From contig NZ_CP021659.1 in assembly GCF_003122425.1 (NCBI RefSeq), forward strand, positions 930,001-994,000: 64,000 bases of DNA, written 5' to 3'. The notes under the pieces were generated by a model. That model had not been told where the DNA came from and did no database searches. It was given only the letters and a program-made list of their open reading frames with translations. Source of the stretch: Candidatus Fukatsuia symbiotica (GTDB lineage Bacteria > Pseudomonadota > Gammaproteobacteria > Enterobacterales > Enterobacteriaceae). The translations under genes and the position numbers were made by a program. Below are positions 33,427 to 43,309 of this stretch, one piece after another; within the stretch, counting starts at the first letter, position 1, and each line of letters opens with the position of its first letter.

Positions 33427-34188
33427 ATGCCCAATAATATCCGCTCAATATATCTCCCCGACGAAGTCCCGCCACAATTCGTCTCACTGTGGCAAACCAG
33501 TGATGAAGTCTGGGGCTTCAAAGACCATAATTGCCGTTATGTGTATGCTAATGCTCCTTTTTTTGATCTATTAAATCTGGATCCCGAATTTAATATTACA
33601 GGTTTGCTCGACAGTGATTTGTTCGATAGCAAATCGAAAAAGACTTCTTTTGCCAAATTTGCACTGGAATTCCGCAAACAAGAGAAGCTGGCCAAGAAAA
33701 CCGAGAAGAGAGTTTGTTCTATCGAGACCTATTGTTTTGGTAGAGAAAAAAAAATACAGTCTTACCTATTTGACAAATTTCCATTGTGGAACAGTGAAAA
33801 AAAATACATTGGTATCATGTTTCATGGCAGAAAAATGGATTTTCTTACATGTTGTCAATATTTTGATCGAACATTACCTATTACGCTGTTGTCTGAAAAA
33901 CCAGATGATTTTTTCACGGACCAAGAATTTGATGTAATATTTTATTTACTTCAAGGCAACAACAATAAGGTTATAGCGCAAAAATTACCCACGTCTGAAC
34001 AAGAAATCGCTGATTATCGGCAAGCCATTTACCAAAAAGCGAATGTTGATTCGCTAGATGATTTGGAGGAATTTTGCAAGAAAAATAATTATAACCGTTA
34101 CGTCCCACAAAGATTTTTCAAACCCTGTTCTATAATAATACCCTTAACTGCATGGAACTTAGGTGAGACAAAACGTAAAACTGCTTAA
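33427..34188 (+). CDS. PAS/LuxR-type transcriptional regulator, first of a tandem pair
   Basis: A PAS-like N-terminal sensor (SLWQTSDEVWGFKDHNCRYVYAN and following) joins a C-terminal LuxR-type DNA-binding region. The start at 33427 is preferred because AGGTGG lies 5-10 bases before it; the ATG nine codons upstream has no ribosome site. The C-terminal region (FFTDQEFDVIFYLLQG, then IYQKANVDSLDDLEEFCKK) matches that of the next gene, but its second helix (KLPTSEQEIADYRQAIY) has lost the typical Ser-x-x-Thr-Val-x-x-Arg pattern. DNA binding may have changed. Signal unknown. Confidence 0.65.
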   Translation: MPNNIRSIYLPDEVPPQFVSLWQTSDEVWGFKDHNCRYVYANAPFFDLLNLDPEFNITGLLDSDLFDSKSKKTSFAKFALEFRKQEKLAKKTEKRVCSIETYCFGREKKIQSYLFDKFPLWNSEKKYIGIMFHGRKMDFLTCCQYFDRTLPITLLSEKPDDFFTDQEFDVIFYLLQGNNNKVIAQKLPTSEQEIADYRQAIYQKANVDSLDDLEEFCKKNNYNRYVPQRFFKPCSIIIPLTAWNLGETKRKTA

Positions 34189-34282
34189 AAAAAATACAGA
34201 ATATTTTCTGATAGCCTTGCAATATTTGTACAAATAAAGTACTTTTTACGTCTGGAAGTAACGCCTCAAAAGGGGATTAATT

Positions 34283-35011
34283 ATGACAACTGACGCTCAT
34301 CATAGAGAAAATGAGAATAGAGAAGAAAAAAATGTGGACTCTTCTCAAGGAATCTCCGTAAAGTCTTTTGGTTCGCTCGTGTCGTTTATGGAATACAATG
34401 AAGAGCCGTGGGGGATAAAAGATCTCGAATCGCGTTTTATGTACGCAAATAGAGCCACCATTGAGCTTAGCAAATTGCCCGCTGGTTTTGATGTTGAAGG
34501 GCGATTGGATAATGAGTGTCCTACTGCTTGGGGGGACTTTGCTCCGGAGCTACAAAAGCAAGATAGAGATGTAGAACAGAAGAAAAAGCGCAGAGCAATG
34601 ATTCAAACCAATTTGTGGGGTCAGGAACATACTCTTTGCGAAAAATTTCCTTTTTTCAAAGGAAAAAAATGTATCGGCACAGTTTACCATGTAACAAAGT
34701 TCAACTTTGTCTCTTTGTATGAATTATTTGACAAGAAAATACCGCCTATACTGGTCACAGAACCCCCTACGGGACTGTTCACTGACAAAGAACTTGAGGT
34801 GATATTTTTTATGTTAAAACCGGATATGACCGCTAAAAAAACAGCACGAAAGCTGTGCCTTTCTGATCGAACAGTAGAAAATAGACTGCAGGCGATATAT
34901 GGAAAGTCCAAAGTAAATTCATTAAGCTCACTGAGAGAATTTTGTCTGTGTGAGGGTTTCGGCCAACATATCCCAGAAAGGTTCATATCTCCTGGTTGCA
35001 CATTCCTTTAA
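34283..35011 (+). CDS. PAS/LuxR-type transcriptional regulator, second of a tandem pair
   Basis: This 242-residue paralogue of the preceding protein has a PAS-like domain (EEPWGIKDLESRFMYANRAT) and a typical LuxR helix-turn-helix (LFTDKELEVIFFMLKPDMT, AKKTARKLCLSDRTVENRL, QAIYGKSKVNSLSSLREF). A strong ribosome site (AAGGGGA) precedes the ATG. The two genes are separated by 94 bp and share both domain order and spacing, so they arose by duplication. This copy has the canonical recognition helix and is the better candidate for a DNA-binding regulator. Confidence 0.72.
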   Translation: MTTDAHHRENENREEKNVDSSQGISVKSFGSLVSFMEYNEEPWGIKDLESRFMYANRATIELSKLPAGFDVEGRLDNECPTAWGDFAPELQKQDRDVEQKKKRRAMIQTNLWGQEHTLCEKFPFFKGKKCIGTVYHVTKFNFVSLYELFDKKIPPILVTEPPTGLFTDKELEVIFFMLKPDMTAKKTARKLCLSDRTVENRLQAIYGKSKVNSLSSLREFCLCEGFGQHIPERFISPGCTFL

Positions 35012-35034
35012 ATTAACGTTAAATGTTACCAAAT

Positions 35035-35065
35035 GAAGCTAAAAGGGTGGCGTCATTTTAGCTTC
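35035..35065. terminator. Hairpin after the regulator pair
   Basis: GAAGCTAAAA and TTTTAGCTTC form a perfect 10-bp stem with an 11-base loop, 24 bp after the second regulator gene. There is no long T run, so terminator function is uncertain. The rest of 35066-35286 holds no recognisable gene; ybeZ, normally directly upstream of ybeY, is not here. Confidence 0.45.
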
Positions 35066-35286
35066 GGGTTTCCTGCGCGGTAATCTTTGCCAGTTTGATC
35101 GTTCATGTAAACACTCAGGCGGCTATCAGTTCGCAAGTATCAACAACTACAACGAATTTATTGCCCACCTCTTCTAATCGATTTAACCCCCCAACGCTAA
35201 CAACATACTATCGGTGTTTAAGACAAAGGTGATGCTTTTCCGTAGTATATAGAACCCTAAAGATCATCTTGACAACAGGAAGTTCG

Positions 35287-35763
35287 ATGAACCAACAAGT
35301 TATTCTAGATTTACAAATTGCCTGTGTTGACAAACAAAATTTACCCTCTGAAGCTGCATTTCAATCTTGGTTAGACGCCGTGCTTCCACAGTTTCAGACA
35401 GTATCCGAGGTGACGATTAGACTGGTGGATGACGCCGAAAGTCATCACCTAAATTTGACTTACCGTGGTAAAGATAAAGCGACCAATGTGCTATCTTTCC
35501 CCTTTGAAGCGCCGGCAAAAATTGCATTGCCATTACTGGGTGATTTGGTCATTTGTCGGCAACTTGTTGAACAAGAAGCAACACAACAGAATAAAATGCT
35601 ATTGGCTCATTGGGCACATATGGTTGTGCATGGTACCCTGCATCTGCTAGGGTATGACCACGTCACTGATGACGAAGCAGAAGAAATGGAAATTCTCGAA
35701 ACTGAAATCATGCAAACTTTGGGTTATACCGATCCTTATCTTGCGGAGAAAAATCCCGAATAA
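35287..35763 (+). CDS. ybeY: Endoribonuclease YbeY
   Basis: YbeY is a zinc endoribonuclease in 16S rRNA 3' maturation and 70S quality control. The start ATG at 35287 ([13 protein letters not shown]) follows AGGAAG; upstream in-frame codons are not family-like. The 158-residue protein has the metal motif [11 protein letters not shown] (His-x3-His-x5-His) and the [16 protein letters not shown] signature. Its E. coli upstream partner ybeZ is missing, but the downstream order ybeY-corC-lnt is conserved. Confidence 0.96.
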   Translation: MNQQVILDLQIACVDKQNLPSEAAFQSWLDAVLPQFQTVSEVTIRLVDDAESHHLNLTYRGKDKATNVLSFPFEAPAKIALPLLGDLVICRQLVEQEATQQNKMLLAHWAHMVVHGTLHLLGYDHVTDDEAEEMEILETEIMQTLGYTDPYLAEKNPE

Positions 35764-35830
35764 CCGAGTTAGCTGTGCAAATCCGGCTAACAATAAATTA
35801 CTTAACATAGGTAATCTTAATTAAAACGCC

Positions 35831-36709
35831 ATGAGCGACGACCATCCATTAAGCAACGATAACCCTATTCCTAAGAAAGGATTCTTGACTCTTATCCTGA
35901 GCCATTTGTTCCACAATGAACCTAAAAATCGTGACGATCTGCTAGAACTTATCCGTGACTCCGAACAAAAAGACCTGATCGATCCCGATACTCGTGACAT
36001 GCTCGAAGGCGTGATGAATATCGCCGACCAACGTCTACGGGATATCATGATCCCTCGTTCTCAGATGGTCACGCTAAAGCTTAATCAAACGTTGGATGAA
36101 TGCTTACAAGTCATTACTGAATCAGCCCATTCCCGTTTTCCGGTAATAAGTGAAGATAAAGATCACGTTGAAGGTTTGCTCCTGGCAAAGGATTTGCTGC
36201 CTTTTATGCGTACTGACGCCGAGCCTTTCAGTATTAGCAAAGTATTACGTAATGTCGTAGTCGTACCAGAAAGCAAACATGTTGATCGCATGTTGAAAGA
36301 GTTCCGTTTACAACGTTACCACATGGCTATCGTGATTGATGAATTTGGGGGTGTTTCTGGCCTAGTGACCATTGAAGATATTTTAGAACTGATCGTTGGT
36401 GAGATTGAAGATGAATATGATGATGAAGTCGATCAAAATATTCGTCAGATCGGCCATGACAGCTACAGCGTCTCAGCACTAACCGATATTGAAGATTTCA
36501 ATCAGGTTTTTGGTACCCATTTTAGTGACGATGAAGTCGATACCATTGGTGGTTTCGTGCTGCAAGCCTTTGGTCATTTACCAACTCCAGGTGAATCCAT
36601 TGAAATTGACGGCCATTTATTCAAAATATCAACAGTCGATAGCAGGCGTATTATCCAAATTAATCTTAAAATTCCAAACGACGCAGCACCCCCGAAGTTG
36701 GAAAAATAA
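35831..36709 (+). CDS. corC: Magnesium/cobalt efflux-associated CBS protein CorC (YbeX)
   Basis: CorC (YbeX) has two CBS domains (DIMIPRSQMVTLKLNQTLDE; HMAIVIDEFGGVSGLVTIED) and a C-terminal transporter-associated CorC_HlyC domain (IGHDSYSVSALTDIEDFNQVF, EVDTIGGFVLQAFGHLPTPGE). Its 292 residues equal E. coli. It has been linked to magnesium/cobalt homeostasis and ribosome biology. It lies 67 bp behind ybeY and 6 bp before lnt, in one operon. Confidence 0.95.
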   Translation: MSDDHPLSNDNPIPKKGFLTLILSHLFHNEPKNRDDLLELIRDSEQKDLIDPDTRDMLEGVMNIADQRLRDIMIPRSQMVTLKLNQTLDECLQVITESAHSRFPVISEDKDHVEGLLLAKDLLPFMRTDAEPFSISKVLRNVVVVPESKHVDRMLKEFRLQRYHMAIVIDEFGGVSGLVTIEDILELIVGEIEDEYDDEVDQNIRQIGHDSYSVSALTDIEDFNQVFGTHFSDDEVDTIGGFVLQAFGHLPTPGESIEIDGHLFKISTVDSRRIIQINLKIPNDAAPPKLEK

Positions 36710-36715
36710 ATTCTA

Positions 36716-38278
36716 ATGGCCATCACCTTATTACTTGAACGCCAGTGGATACGGGCGCTACTGGCATTGTTGTTCGGGATTTGTGGTACGCTTGCATTCT
36801 CCCCATTCGATTTTTGGCCTGCCGCTATTGTTTCTTTATTTGGTTTACTCAGCCTAACACTCAATCGCCGTAGCGCACCGGCCGCGATGATCGGATTTTT
36901 TTGGGGAATGGGACTTTTTGGCAGCGGCATTAATTGGGTTTATGTCAGTATTGCCGAATTTGGCGGAATGCCAATGGCAACAAATATTTTTCTAGTGGTG
37001 CTGCTGGCAGCCTATCTCTCTCTGTATCCCCTATTATTTGCCGGTCTATTGGCACGTCTGTATCCTCAAGCGACCTGGTGGCGATTAGCAATGGGAGCAC
37101 CGGTATTATGGCAAATCACAGAATTTTTACGGGGATGGGTATTAACCGGATTCCCATGGCTGCAATTTGGTTACAGCCAGATAAACGGCTCGCTACAGGG
37201 AATTGCACCAATTTTAGGTGTTGATGGCATCACTTTTATGCTAGTCGCTATCAGTGGTTTACTGGTATATGCATGTCAGAAAAGATGTATTACGGCTGCC
37301 ATTATCGCTTTAGCGCTCTTGCTGTTGCCTTGGCCTTTACGCCAGTTATCCTGGTTCACACCACAACCAGAGCGAACAGTCAACATCGTTATGGTACAAG
37401 GTAATATTGCCCAATCAATGAAATGGGATCCAAAGACCTTAGCTAATATTCTACAAATCTATCTGGATCAAACTCGCCCTTACGTAGGTAAAGCGCCTAT
37501 TATTATCTGGCCAGAAACCGCTATTCCCGATATTGAAACCGATCAACTCTCCTTCCTGTCGATGATGGATCGGCTAATGCGTGCTAATCACAGTAGTCTT
37601 ATCAGTGGTATTGTCGATGCTCGCCATACAAAAACTGGCGACCATTTCTTTAACAATATCATTGTACTAGGAGGAAAAGAACATTATCAGTACCCAACAA
37701 CTCAACGCTATAGTAAACATCATTTGGTGCCTTTCGGCGAATTCGTGCCACTAGCAAGTTTACTGCGTCCGCTGGCACCCTTCTTTGACCTGCCCATGTC
37801 TTCTTTTAGCCGCGGCAATTACCGACAACCACCGCTTAACGTAGCCGGTTTCAATTTAACTATGGCTATTTGCTATGAAATCGTCCTAGGTCAGCAGATT
37901 AGAAATAATATCCGCCCAAATACTGATTTTCTATTAACCGTCTCCAATGACGCCTGGTTTGGGCACTCCATTGGACCCCAGCAACACTTTCAAATGGCAC
38001 GTATGCGAGCTTTGGAAACAGGGCGCCCGTTGCTACGCAGCACCAATAATGGCATTACAGCTGCAGTTGGAGCCAACGGCAAAGTACTAGAGGAGATCCC
38101 TCAGTTCACTCGCCAAGTATTAGAGGTTAAAATAGCACCCACCTTTGGCACGACTCCCTACGTTCGTTTCGGTTCCTGGCCATTATGGATTATCACTCTG
38201 ATCCTCGGAGTAAGTACATTATGGTGTAGCATGCAAAGATCACGCTCTTTCGACCGTAAAAGCCATGACTTCACTTAA
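36716..38278 (+). CDS. lnt: Apolipoprotein N-acyltransferase
   Basis: Lnt adds the third acyl chain to lipoproteins in the inner membrane. The 520-residue protein has about six N-terminal membrane helices and then a nitrilase-fold catalytic domain. The catalytic triad is visible: Glu in [11 protein letters not shown], Lys in [12 protein letters not shown], Cys in [12 protein letters not shown]. Family trademark residues [22 protein letters not shown] follow. Length is close to E. coli (512). The 3' end overlaps the convergent epmA by 39 bp. Confidence 0.96.
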   Translation: MAITLLLERQWIRALLALLFGICGTLAFSPFDFWPAAIVSLFGLLSLTLNRRSAPAAMIGFFWGMGLFGSGINWVYVSIAEFGGMPMATNIFLVVLLAAYLSLYPLLFAGLLARLYPQATWWRLAMGAPVLWQITEFLRGWVLTGFPWLQFGYSQINGSLQGIAPILGVDGITFMLVAISGLLVYACQKRCITAAIIALALLLLPWPLRQLSWFTPQPERTVNIVMVQGNIAQSMKWDPKTLANILQIYLDQTRPYVGKAPIIIWPETAIPDIETDQLSFLSMMDRLMRANHSSLISGIVDARHTKTGDHFFNNIIVLGGKEHYQYPTTQRYSKHHLVPFGEFVPLASLLRPLAPFFDLPMSSFSRGNYRQPPLNVAGFNLTMAICYEIVLGQQIRNNIRPNTDFLLTVSNDAWFGHSIGPQQHFQMARMRALETGRPLLRSTNNGITAAVGANGKVLEEIPQFTRQVLEVKIAPTFGTTPYVRFGSWPLWIITLILGVSTLWCSMQRSRSFDRKSHDFT

Positions 38279-39226
38279 TTTTGTTGCTTTTAGTGCTAGC
38301 ATCACCAGGCGATCAACACCCAGAGCTACGCCAGAACAGGCGGGTAAACCATATTGTAAAGCGGCAATAAAATTTTCATCGATCAAAGATTCTGTTAAAC
38401 TTCGAGCAACCCGACGACGATTATCTTGCTCAAAACGCTGCCGTTGCTCAGTAAAATTCGTTAATTCGTGAAAACCATTGGCCAATTCTATTCCTTTGAA
38501 ATAAAACTCAAAACGTTCTGCAATCCGACAGTCCTTATCATTGATCTTTGCCAGTGCAGCCTGTGACGCCGGATAATGATATATAACGACCGGTTTATCG
38601 CGCCCGATGAGTGGTTCGATTCCTTCAACAAATAAAAACTGGAGCAGAGTATCAGGGTCTTCTTCTTTATCTGCATCGTTTAGATTCAACTTAGCCGCCG
38701 CTTCACGGAGCTGTTGTATATTGGCAACAAGTGGATCAATGGCCAAATAGTCTAGAAAAACCTGCTGATAAGATAATTTCTCAGCAACATCACAGTCCAG
38801 GATCCGCTGTAACAGCTCATCAACCTCATTGATTAACTGCATCATATCGTAATCTAAGCGATACCACTCTAACATGGTAAATTCTGGATTATGGAGACGT
38901 CCCGATTCTTCATTGCGGAAGCTGCGCCCTAGTTGATAGATCGAGCCACTACCTGCCGCCAGCAGACGTTTCATATGGTACTCTGGACTGGTCATCATAT
39001 ATAACGTCCGCCCGACAGCCACACCTGAACTAATCAATTGAGTTTGAAAAGAAAAAAGATGAACATCTGTAACACTCGCCTGGCTCATAGCGGGCGTTTC
39101 AACTTCTAGTACATGTCGATCAGCAAAAAACCGCCGTATCTCTGTCAAGATTACCGCACGCTTCCGCAAATTTTCGATAGGCGCACTCGGCCGCCAGCTT
39201 ACTATTTGGTTTTTGTTTACGTTCAT
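38240..39226 (-). CDS. epmA: Elongation factor P beta-lysyltransferase EpmA
   Basis: EpmA (PoxA/GenX) is a truncated class II lysyl-tRNA synthetase paralogue that attaches beta-lysine to EF-P. The 328-residue enzyme lacks the tRNA-binding domain, as expected. Class II motifs are seen: [56 protein letters not shown] (read in parts), [15 protein letters not shown] and [12 protein letters not shown]. The product matches E. coli over its length. A MITE ends 7 bp before the start codon, so the native promoter and leader are replaced; see the element at 39234. Confidence 0.96.
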   Translation of the reverse strand: MNVNKNQIVSWRPSAPIENLRKRAVILTEIRRFFADRHVLEVETPAMSQASVTDVHLFSFQTQLISSGVAVGRTLYMMTSPEYHMKRLLAAGSGSIYQLGRSFRNEESGRLHNPEFTMLEWYRLDYDMMQLINEVDELLQRILDCDVAEKLSYQQVFLDYLAIDPLVANIQQLREAAAKLNLNDADKEEDPDTLLQFLFVEGIEPLIGRDKPVVIYHYPASQAALAKINDKDCRIAERFEFYFKGIELANGFHELTNFTEQRQRFEQDNRRRVARSLTESLIDENFIAALQYGLPACSGVALGVDRLVMLALKATKLSEVMAFTVERA

Positions 39227-39233
39227 AGTGATT

Positions 39234-39412
39234 CCTGATTAGCAAGGAAGCTAAGCCATGCTAATCGGTCATTTCGGTGGAGCCAGTACTGAAGCCATTT
39301 TTTGATATGGAAAGATAATTCCCTCATTGGGATTAAAATAATTTAAAATCAATGAGTTATTTATTTTAAGCATAATTATTGGAGACCTAGCTTAGATTCC
39401 TTGCTAATCAGG
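39234..39412. mobile_element. 179-bp MITE with 23-bp TIRs and 8-bp target duplication
   Basis: CCTGATTAGCAAGGAA, GCTAAGC at 39234-39256 recurs inverted at 39390-39412 with one mismatch. The 8-bp direct repeat TAGTGATT lies on both sides (39226-39233 and 39413-39420). No reading frame is present. It sits between the epmA start codon and whatever drove epmA before. Its terminal repeat joined to the target gives CAGGAA 6 bases before the epmA ATG, a usable ribosome site. Confidence 0.85.
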
Positions 39413-39450
39413 TAGTGATTTATAGTCGGGAAAGATCACATAAGTTGTTA

Positions 39451-39620
39451 AAACCTGTTCGAAATCTCTTGTGCTCGCCGTGTTTTAGTCAAATAACTCG
39501 CCAAAAACGAGCTCAAATGCTCATTTACTCCCTTTTTGTTGCATACAAAAAATAAACTGTGCTTTTCCGCCCATTTTTTCTTCGTCTAAGCGTCGCTCAA
39601 GAAAATTTGAAACAAGCTCT
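39451..39620. repeat. Diverged palindromic repeat of the CCTGTTCGAAAT family
   Basis: The left end (AACCTGTTCGAAATCTCTTG) and centre (CTCGCCAAAAACGAGCTC) match the MITE at 31607. The right end (GCTCAAGAAAATTTGAAACAAGCTC) is a diverged mirror of the left, read here in parts. About 170 bp long with a central insertion rich in T; no gene. Confidence 0.55.
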
Positions 39621-39663
39621 TAGAACAGATCCTGGATTGCGGCGCTGCTGAAAGATTATCTTA

Positions 39664-40626
39664 TCAGTAGGCTTTCAGCAGATCAGAAATCATTTGCTCT
39701 AGTTTACCCTGATCTTCTGCAAATTTAACAATACCCTCTGCCAATTTATTAAGCGCCATTGTGTCTTGACTGTGCTGCCAATAGAATTCAGCTTCGGTTA
39801 GTGGCACAGGTTCCGGTTGCTTTTCACCGCCATACACCAATTTACGTTCTAAAGCACCAGTGCTATCAGCAAGCTCCTGTAATAGTCCTGGTGCAATGGT
39901 CAGACGATCACAACCCGCCAGTCCGATAATTTCATCTATATTACGGAAGCTCGCTCCCATCACCACAGTAGTATAACCATGTTGTTTGTAATACTGATAA
40001 ATTTTCGTGACAGAAATCACACCAGGATCATTATCCGGCGCAAATTCTTTTTGATCACCATGCGCTTTATGCCAGTCCAAAATACGACCAACAAAAGGCG
40101 AGATCAGGTAAACACCCGCCTCAGCACAAGCGCGCGCCTGCGCAAACGAAAACAGGAGCGTCAAGTTACAGTTTATGCCTACTTCTTCCAATTGTTCCGC
40201 AGCACGGATACCCTGCCAAGTAGCAGCGAGTTTGATTAAAATACGGTCGTTACTAATACCCGCTTCGTTATAAAGCTCAATCAGTCGTTTTGCTCTCATT
40301 ACACTGGCTTGTGTATCATAAGAGAGGCGTACATCCACCTCAGTAGAAATACGACCGGGGATCAGCTGCAAAATTTCCAAACCAATATTTACTGCCAGCT
40401 TATCGACAACATCAATAAGTTGCTGACAGTGATCGCGACTGTTACGACGCGCCCAAACGATAGCCTTATCGATAAGTTTACGGTATTCAGGGAGCTGAGC
40501 CGCATTCAAGATCAGAGAAGGGTTAGTAGTTGCATCCTGTGGTGTGTAGCGCTTTATCGCCGCAATATCCCCAGTATCAGCAACGACAGTTGTCAATTGA
40601 CGCAGGGAAGTCAGTTTATCGCTCAT
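39664..40626 (-). CDS. talB: Transaldolase
   Basis: TalB moves dihydroxyacetone units in the non-oxidative pentose phosphate pathway. The ATG at 40626 ([20 protein letters not shown]) matches E. coli; five upstream codons are rejected. The 320-residue protein has [14 protein letters not shown], the Schiff-base lysine in [37 protein letters not shown] and [12 protein letters not shown]. All catalytic residues (Asp17, Glu and Lys of the barrel) are visible. It is followed by IS relics; tktA is not adjacent. Confidence 0.96.
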   Translation of the reverse strand: MSDKLTSLRQLTTVVADTGDIAAIKRYTPQDATTNPSLILNAAQLPEYRKLIDKAIVWARRNSRDHCQQLIDVVDKLAVNIGLEILQLIPGRISTEVDVRLSYDTQASVMRAKRLIELYNEAGISNDRILIKLAATWQGIRAAEQLEEVGINCNLTLLFSFAQARACAEAGVYLISPFVGRILDWHKAHGDQKEFAPDNDPGVISVTKIYQYYKQHGYTTVVMGASFRNIDEIIGLAGCDRLTIAPGLLQELADSTGALERKLVYGGEKQPEPVPLTEAEFYWQHSQDTMALNKLAEGIVKFAEDQGKLEQMISDLLKAY

Positions 40627-40702
40627 TTTGTCATTTCTCATTAAGCAACTGCTACCTCTGCCCTAAAAAATAGAATCTGAAGAACAGAAAGCGCAGAACG
40701 CC

Positions 40703-40732
40703 AAAAAGCCGACTCACATTAGTCGGCTTTTC
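40703..40732. terminator. Bidirectional-looking terminator between hspQ and talB
   Basis: AAAAGCCGACT and AGTCGGCTTTT form a perfect 11-bp stem with a 6-base loop. On the minus strand it follows hspQ and ends in T residues, so it terminates hspQ and separates it from talB. Confidence 0.85.
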
Positions 40733-40743
40733 ATAGAAAATAG

Positions 40744-41061
40744 TCAGTTGCGTAAACGAGGAGCTTGCAACTGACCACGGATAGACGCTGCTAATTCATC
40801 CAACGAAGGCTGTTCAGGGTGTGCCTCTGATGCTTCATAAGCTAGCTGAATTTCTGCCAGATAGGTATGAATAGGATGCCCATCGTCATCTTCCATCACT
40901 ACATGATACCAAGGAGATAAGCGTAAATTATCATTACTCGCTAAATCATCGGGTTGCGGTTGTTCGAGTGAATATTCAGGATCGATATCAATCACCACCC
41001 CTAAGTAGTCAAGTAGTTTATGGCGAACTTGCTGACCAATACCAAATTTGCTAGCGATCAT
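40744..41061 (-). CDS. hspQ: Heat-shock protein HspQ
   Basis: HspQ is a small hemimethylated-DNA-binding-fold protein that acts as a Lon specificity enhancer and helps degrade denatured DnaA. The 105-residue protein is nearly collinear with E. coli Hsp[58 protein letters not shown] and a C-terminal [10 protein letters not shown] sigma-32-like promoter lies just upstream. Confidence 0.96.
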   Translation of the reverse strand: MIASKFGIGQQVRHKLLDYLGVVIDIDPEYSLEQPQPDDLASNDNLRLSPWYHVVMEDDDGHPIHTYLAEIQLAYEASEAHPEQPSLDELAASIRGQLQAPRLRN

Positions 41062-41093
41062 GATAACCTCTGGAAAATATTGAGTTGCTACAT

Positions 41094-41121
41094 ATATAAG
41101 GGCAACGCAGGATATTTCAAG
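41094..41121 (-). promoter_or_regulatory. Sigma-32-type promoter of hspQ
   Basis: On the minus strand CTTGAAA (41115-41121) and CCCTTATAT (41094-41102) are separated by 12 bp, close to the heat-shock consensus CTTGAAA-N12-14-CCCCATNT. It lies about 33 bp before the hspQ start. Heat-shock control of hspQ is known in E. coli. Confidence 0.65.
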
Positions 41122-41407
41122 TTATATTATCCAACAAGAAAATACTTTCAGTTAACACCTATTCCGCCCTAAAACCTATTTGAAATCGTCATGCTAGGCT
41201 CCCACATCCAGCCTAGAACCTGCCCATTTGCTTGGTTCCTTACTTATACCGAGTATGCCATTTCAATCCTTTATCCTTACCCTTGCTGCTACATTGCCGG
41301 TAGTCACCTTGAAGCATTCTAGCATATCTATGATATTTAAGCGTTAAACAGCCAAAACTTTGCTTTACTACTCAATAAATTTAATTTTTTATCTAATTAT
41401 CAATAAA
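41122..41407. other. hspQ-bamD intergenic region, nothing recognised
   Basis: About 285 bp without a reading frame, repeat or hairpin that I can support. It contains short direct runs (AGCCTAGAACC, GGCTCCCACATCCAGCC) only. Confidence 0.4.
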
Positions 41408-42163
41408 CTAGAAATTTTCCGTCAAGACGCTTTCCGTAGGATTAGCAGAAATCAAGTGAGCAACTTTATCGGCTTGTTCATTTAATTGCAGCTGTCTATA
41501 GGCATTTTCCATCAGAGGCAAAGCATGACGGGTTGCCTGTGTATCAGGATAATCCTGTAACATTTGTTCTATGCGATTAACAACAGCGACATAAGCCCCC
41601 CGCCTAGTGTAGTATTGCGCGACTGCTAATTCATGCTTCGCCAAACGATTTACTATGTATAGTAGCCGTTTTTGACCATCCGGCGCATATTGACTGTGCG
41701 GATAGTTCCGTAGTAACTGATTGAAATCGCGGAATGCGGCTAGTGCATATATTGGATCACGATCTGAACGGTCAATCCCGAAAAGACCTTGTAACACACT
41801 GTCATCCAGTGCCATATCAGTCAAACCACGCATATACAAGATATAATCACTATTAGGATGTGTGGGGTTAAGACGTATAAAGCGATCGATAAAAGCTTGC
41901 GCCATCGACAGATCAGCAGATTTGTAATAAGCGTAAATTAAATCAAAGTGTACCTGTTGAGAATAGGGGCCAAAAGGATAGCGACTATCTAATGCTTCTA
42001 GTTGCGTAATAGCTCCTCCAAAGTTACCGTTTTGCAATTTTTTTTGAGCATCAGCATAAAGCTCAGCAGGCGGTTTTTCAGGAACCCTGTCTTTGTTGCT
42101 GGAACACCCCATAAGCAGCAAGCTCAGTGTGGCGACTGCCACCAGATATGTCATACGCATCAT
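41408..42163 (-). CDS. bamD: Outer-membrane assembly lipoprotein BamD
   Basis: BamD is an essential lipoprotein of the BAM complex that inserts outer-membrane proteins. The signal peptide ends in the lipobox LLMGC (Cys at about 20). TPR repeats follow, collinear with E. coli: [77 protein letters not shown]. Length 251 (E. coli 245). GAGGA lies before the start. It is divergent from rluD, the normal enterobacterial layout. Confidence 0.96.
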   Translation of the reverse strand: MMRMTYLVAVATLSLLLMGCSSNKDRVPEKPPAELYADAQKKLQNGNFGGAITQLEALDSRYPFGPYSQQVHFDLIYAYYKSADLSMAQAFIDRFIRLNPTHPNSDYILYMRGLTDMALDDSVLQGLFGIDRSDRDPIYALAAFRDFNQLLRNYPHSQYAPDGQKRLLYIVNRLAKHELAVAQYYTRRGAYVAVVNRIEQMLQDYPDTQATRHALPLMENAYRQLQLNEQADKVAHLISANPTESVLTENF

Positions 42164-42245
42164 TACGTTTTGATTATCCTCAAAGTGTTATTATCAGAGA
42201 CTAACCAATTAAGTGTCCGATAAAGATGTAAACACAGCAGCACAT

Positions 42246-42278
42246 TAGACTTCTCTATACCATTTCGCAAGAAGTCTA
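42246..42278. repeat. 33-bp palindrome TAGACTTCT...AGAAGTCTA
   Basis: A 9-bp inverted repeat around CTATACCATTTCGCA in the bamD-rluD intergenic region. Its right arm, read inverted (TAGACTTCTTGCGAAA), matches the dispersed repeat at 7705 and 21882, so it is a short MITE-like relic of the same IS end. Confidence 0.55.
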
Positions 42279-42331
42279 TTATATTAAACGGCTCTGCCGT
42301 CAAAACTCAACGCTAACAAAAGAAACTGCAC

Positions 42332-43309
42332 ATGGCAAAAAAATTACAACTTAACACAACGGTGGCTGAATCACAGCTTGGACAACGGTTAGATCAGGCT
42401 TTAGCCGAATTGTTCCCAGATTATTCAAGATCACGCATAAAAAAATGGATTTTGGCAGGCCAAGTCATGGTCAATGGCAAAAAAATCAATAAACCCAAAG
42501 AAAGGGTCTTAGGTAGCGAACTTATCAGCATTGACGCTCAAACCAAAGAGGATACCCGTTGGATACCTCAAGCAATTTTTTTGGATATTGTATATGAGGA
42601 TAACGACATTTTGGTAATTAATAAGCCTCGTGGCTTAGTCGTCCATCCTGGCGCAGGCAATCTCGATGGCACTATGCTAAATGCTTTACTACACTCTTAT
42701 CCGGCAATCGTCGACGTCCCGCGTGCGGGTATCGTCCATCGTTTGGATAAAGACACTACAGGTTTAATGGTCGTCGCCAAAACCATACCTGCACAGACTC
42801 ATTTGGTACAAGCATTACAAGAGCATAAGATCATACGGGAATATGAAGCCATTGCTATCGGCAATATGACATCAGGAGGCATGGTCGAGAAACCAATCGC
42901 ACGCCACCCGACCAAGCGCACTCACATGGCGGTACATCCAACGGGCAAACCCGCAGTTACACATTATCGCATTATGGAGCATTTTCGCGCACATACTCGC
43001 TTGCGACTACGTTTGGAAACCGGGCGAACTCATCAAATCCGTGTTCATATGTCCTATATTCAACATTCATTGGTAGGCGATCCACTGTACGGCGGTCGAT
43101 CACGTCATCCTAAAGGCGCATCCGATCTCTTTATCAATACACTACGTAGTTTTGATCGTCAGGCACTACATGCCACAATGTTGCGTCTGTATCATCCTAT
43201 TAGCGGGATTCAAATGGAATGGCACGCGGCTTTGCCAGAAGATATGGTTACTTTAATCACCGCACTCCAGGCCGATAAAGAAGCATTTAAAGATCAAATG
43301 GATCCATAA
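42332..43309 (+). CDS. rluD: 23S rRNA pseudouridine(1911/1915/1917) synthase RluD
   Basis: RluD makes three pseudouridines in helix 69 of 23S rRNA. An N-terminal S4 domain (LGQRLDQALAELFPDYSRSR) precedes the catalytic domain with the active-site Asp in GIVHRLDKDTTGLMVVAKT, then RLRLETGRTHQIRVHM and GDPLYGG. Its 325 residues match E. coli (326). The stop overlaps the next start (TAATG), so pgeF is translationally coupled. Confidence 0.97.
   Translation: MAKKLQLNTTVAESQLGQRLDQALAELFPDYSRSRIKKWILAGQVMVNGKKINKPKERVLGSELISIDAQTKEDTRWIPQAIFLDIVYEDNDILVINKPRGLVVHPGAGNLDGTMLNALLHSYPAIVDVPRAGIVHRLDKDTTGLMVVAKTIPAQTHLVQALQEHKIIREYEAIAIGNMTSGGMVEKPIARHPTKRTHMAVHPTGKPAVTHYRIMEHFRAHTRLRLRLETGRTHQIRVHMSYIQHSLVGDPLYGGRSRHPKGASDLFINTLRSFDRQALHATMLRLYHPISGIQMEWHAALPEDMVTLITALQADKEAFKDQMDP

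Noticed and set aside
35100-35286. Possible remnant of ybeZ before ybeY
   Set aside because: No PhoH-type motif found in any frame of this stretch.
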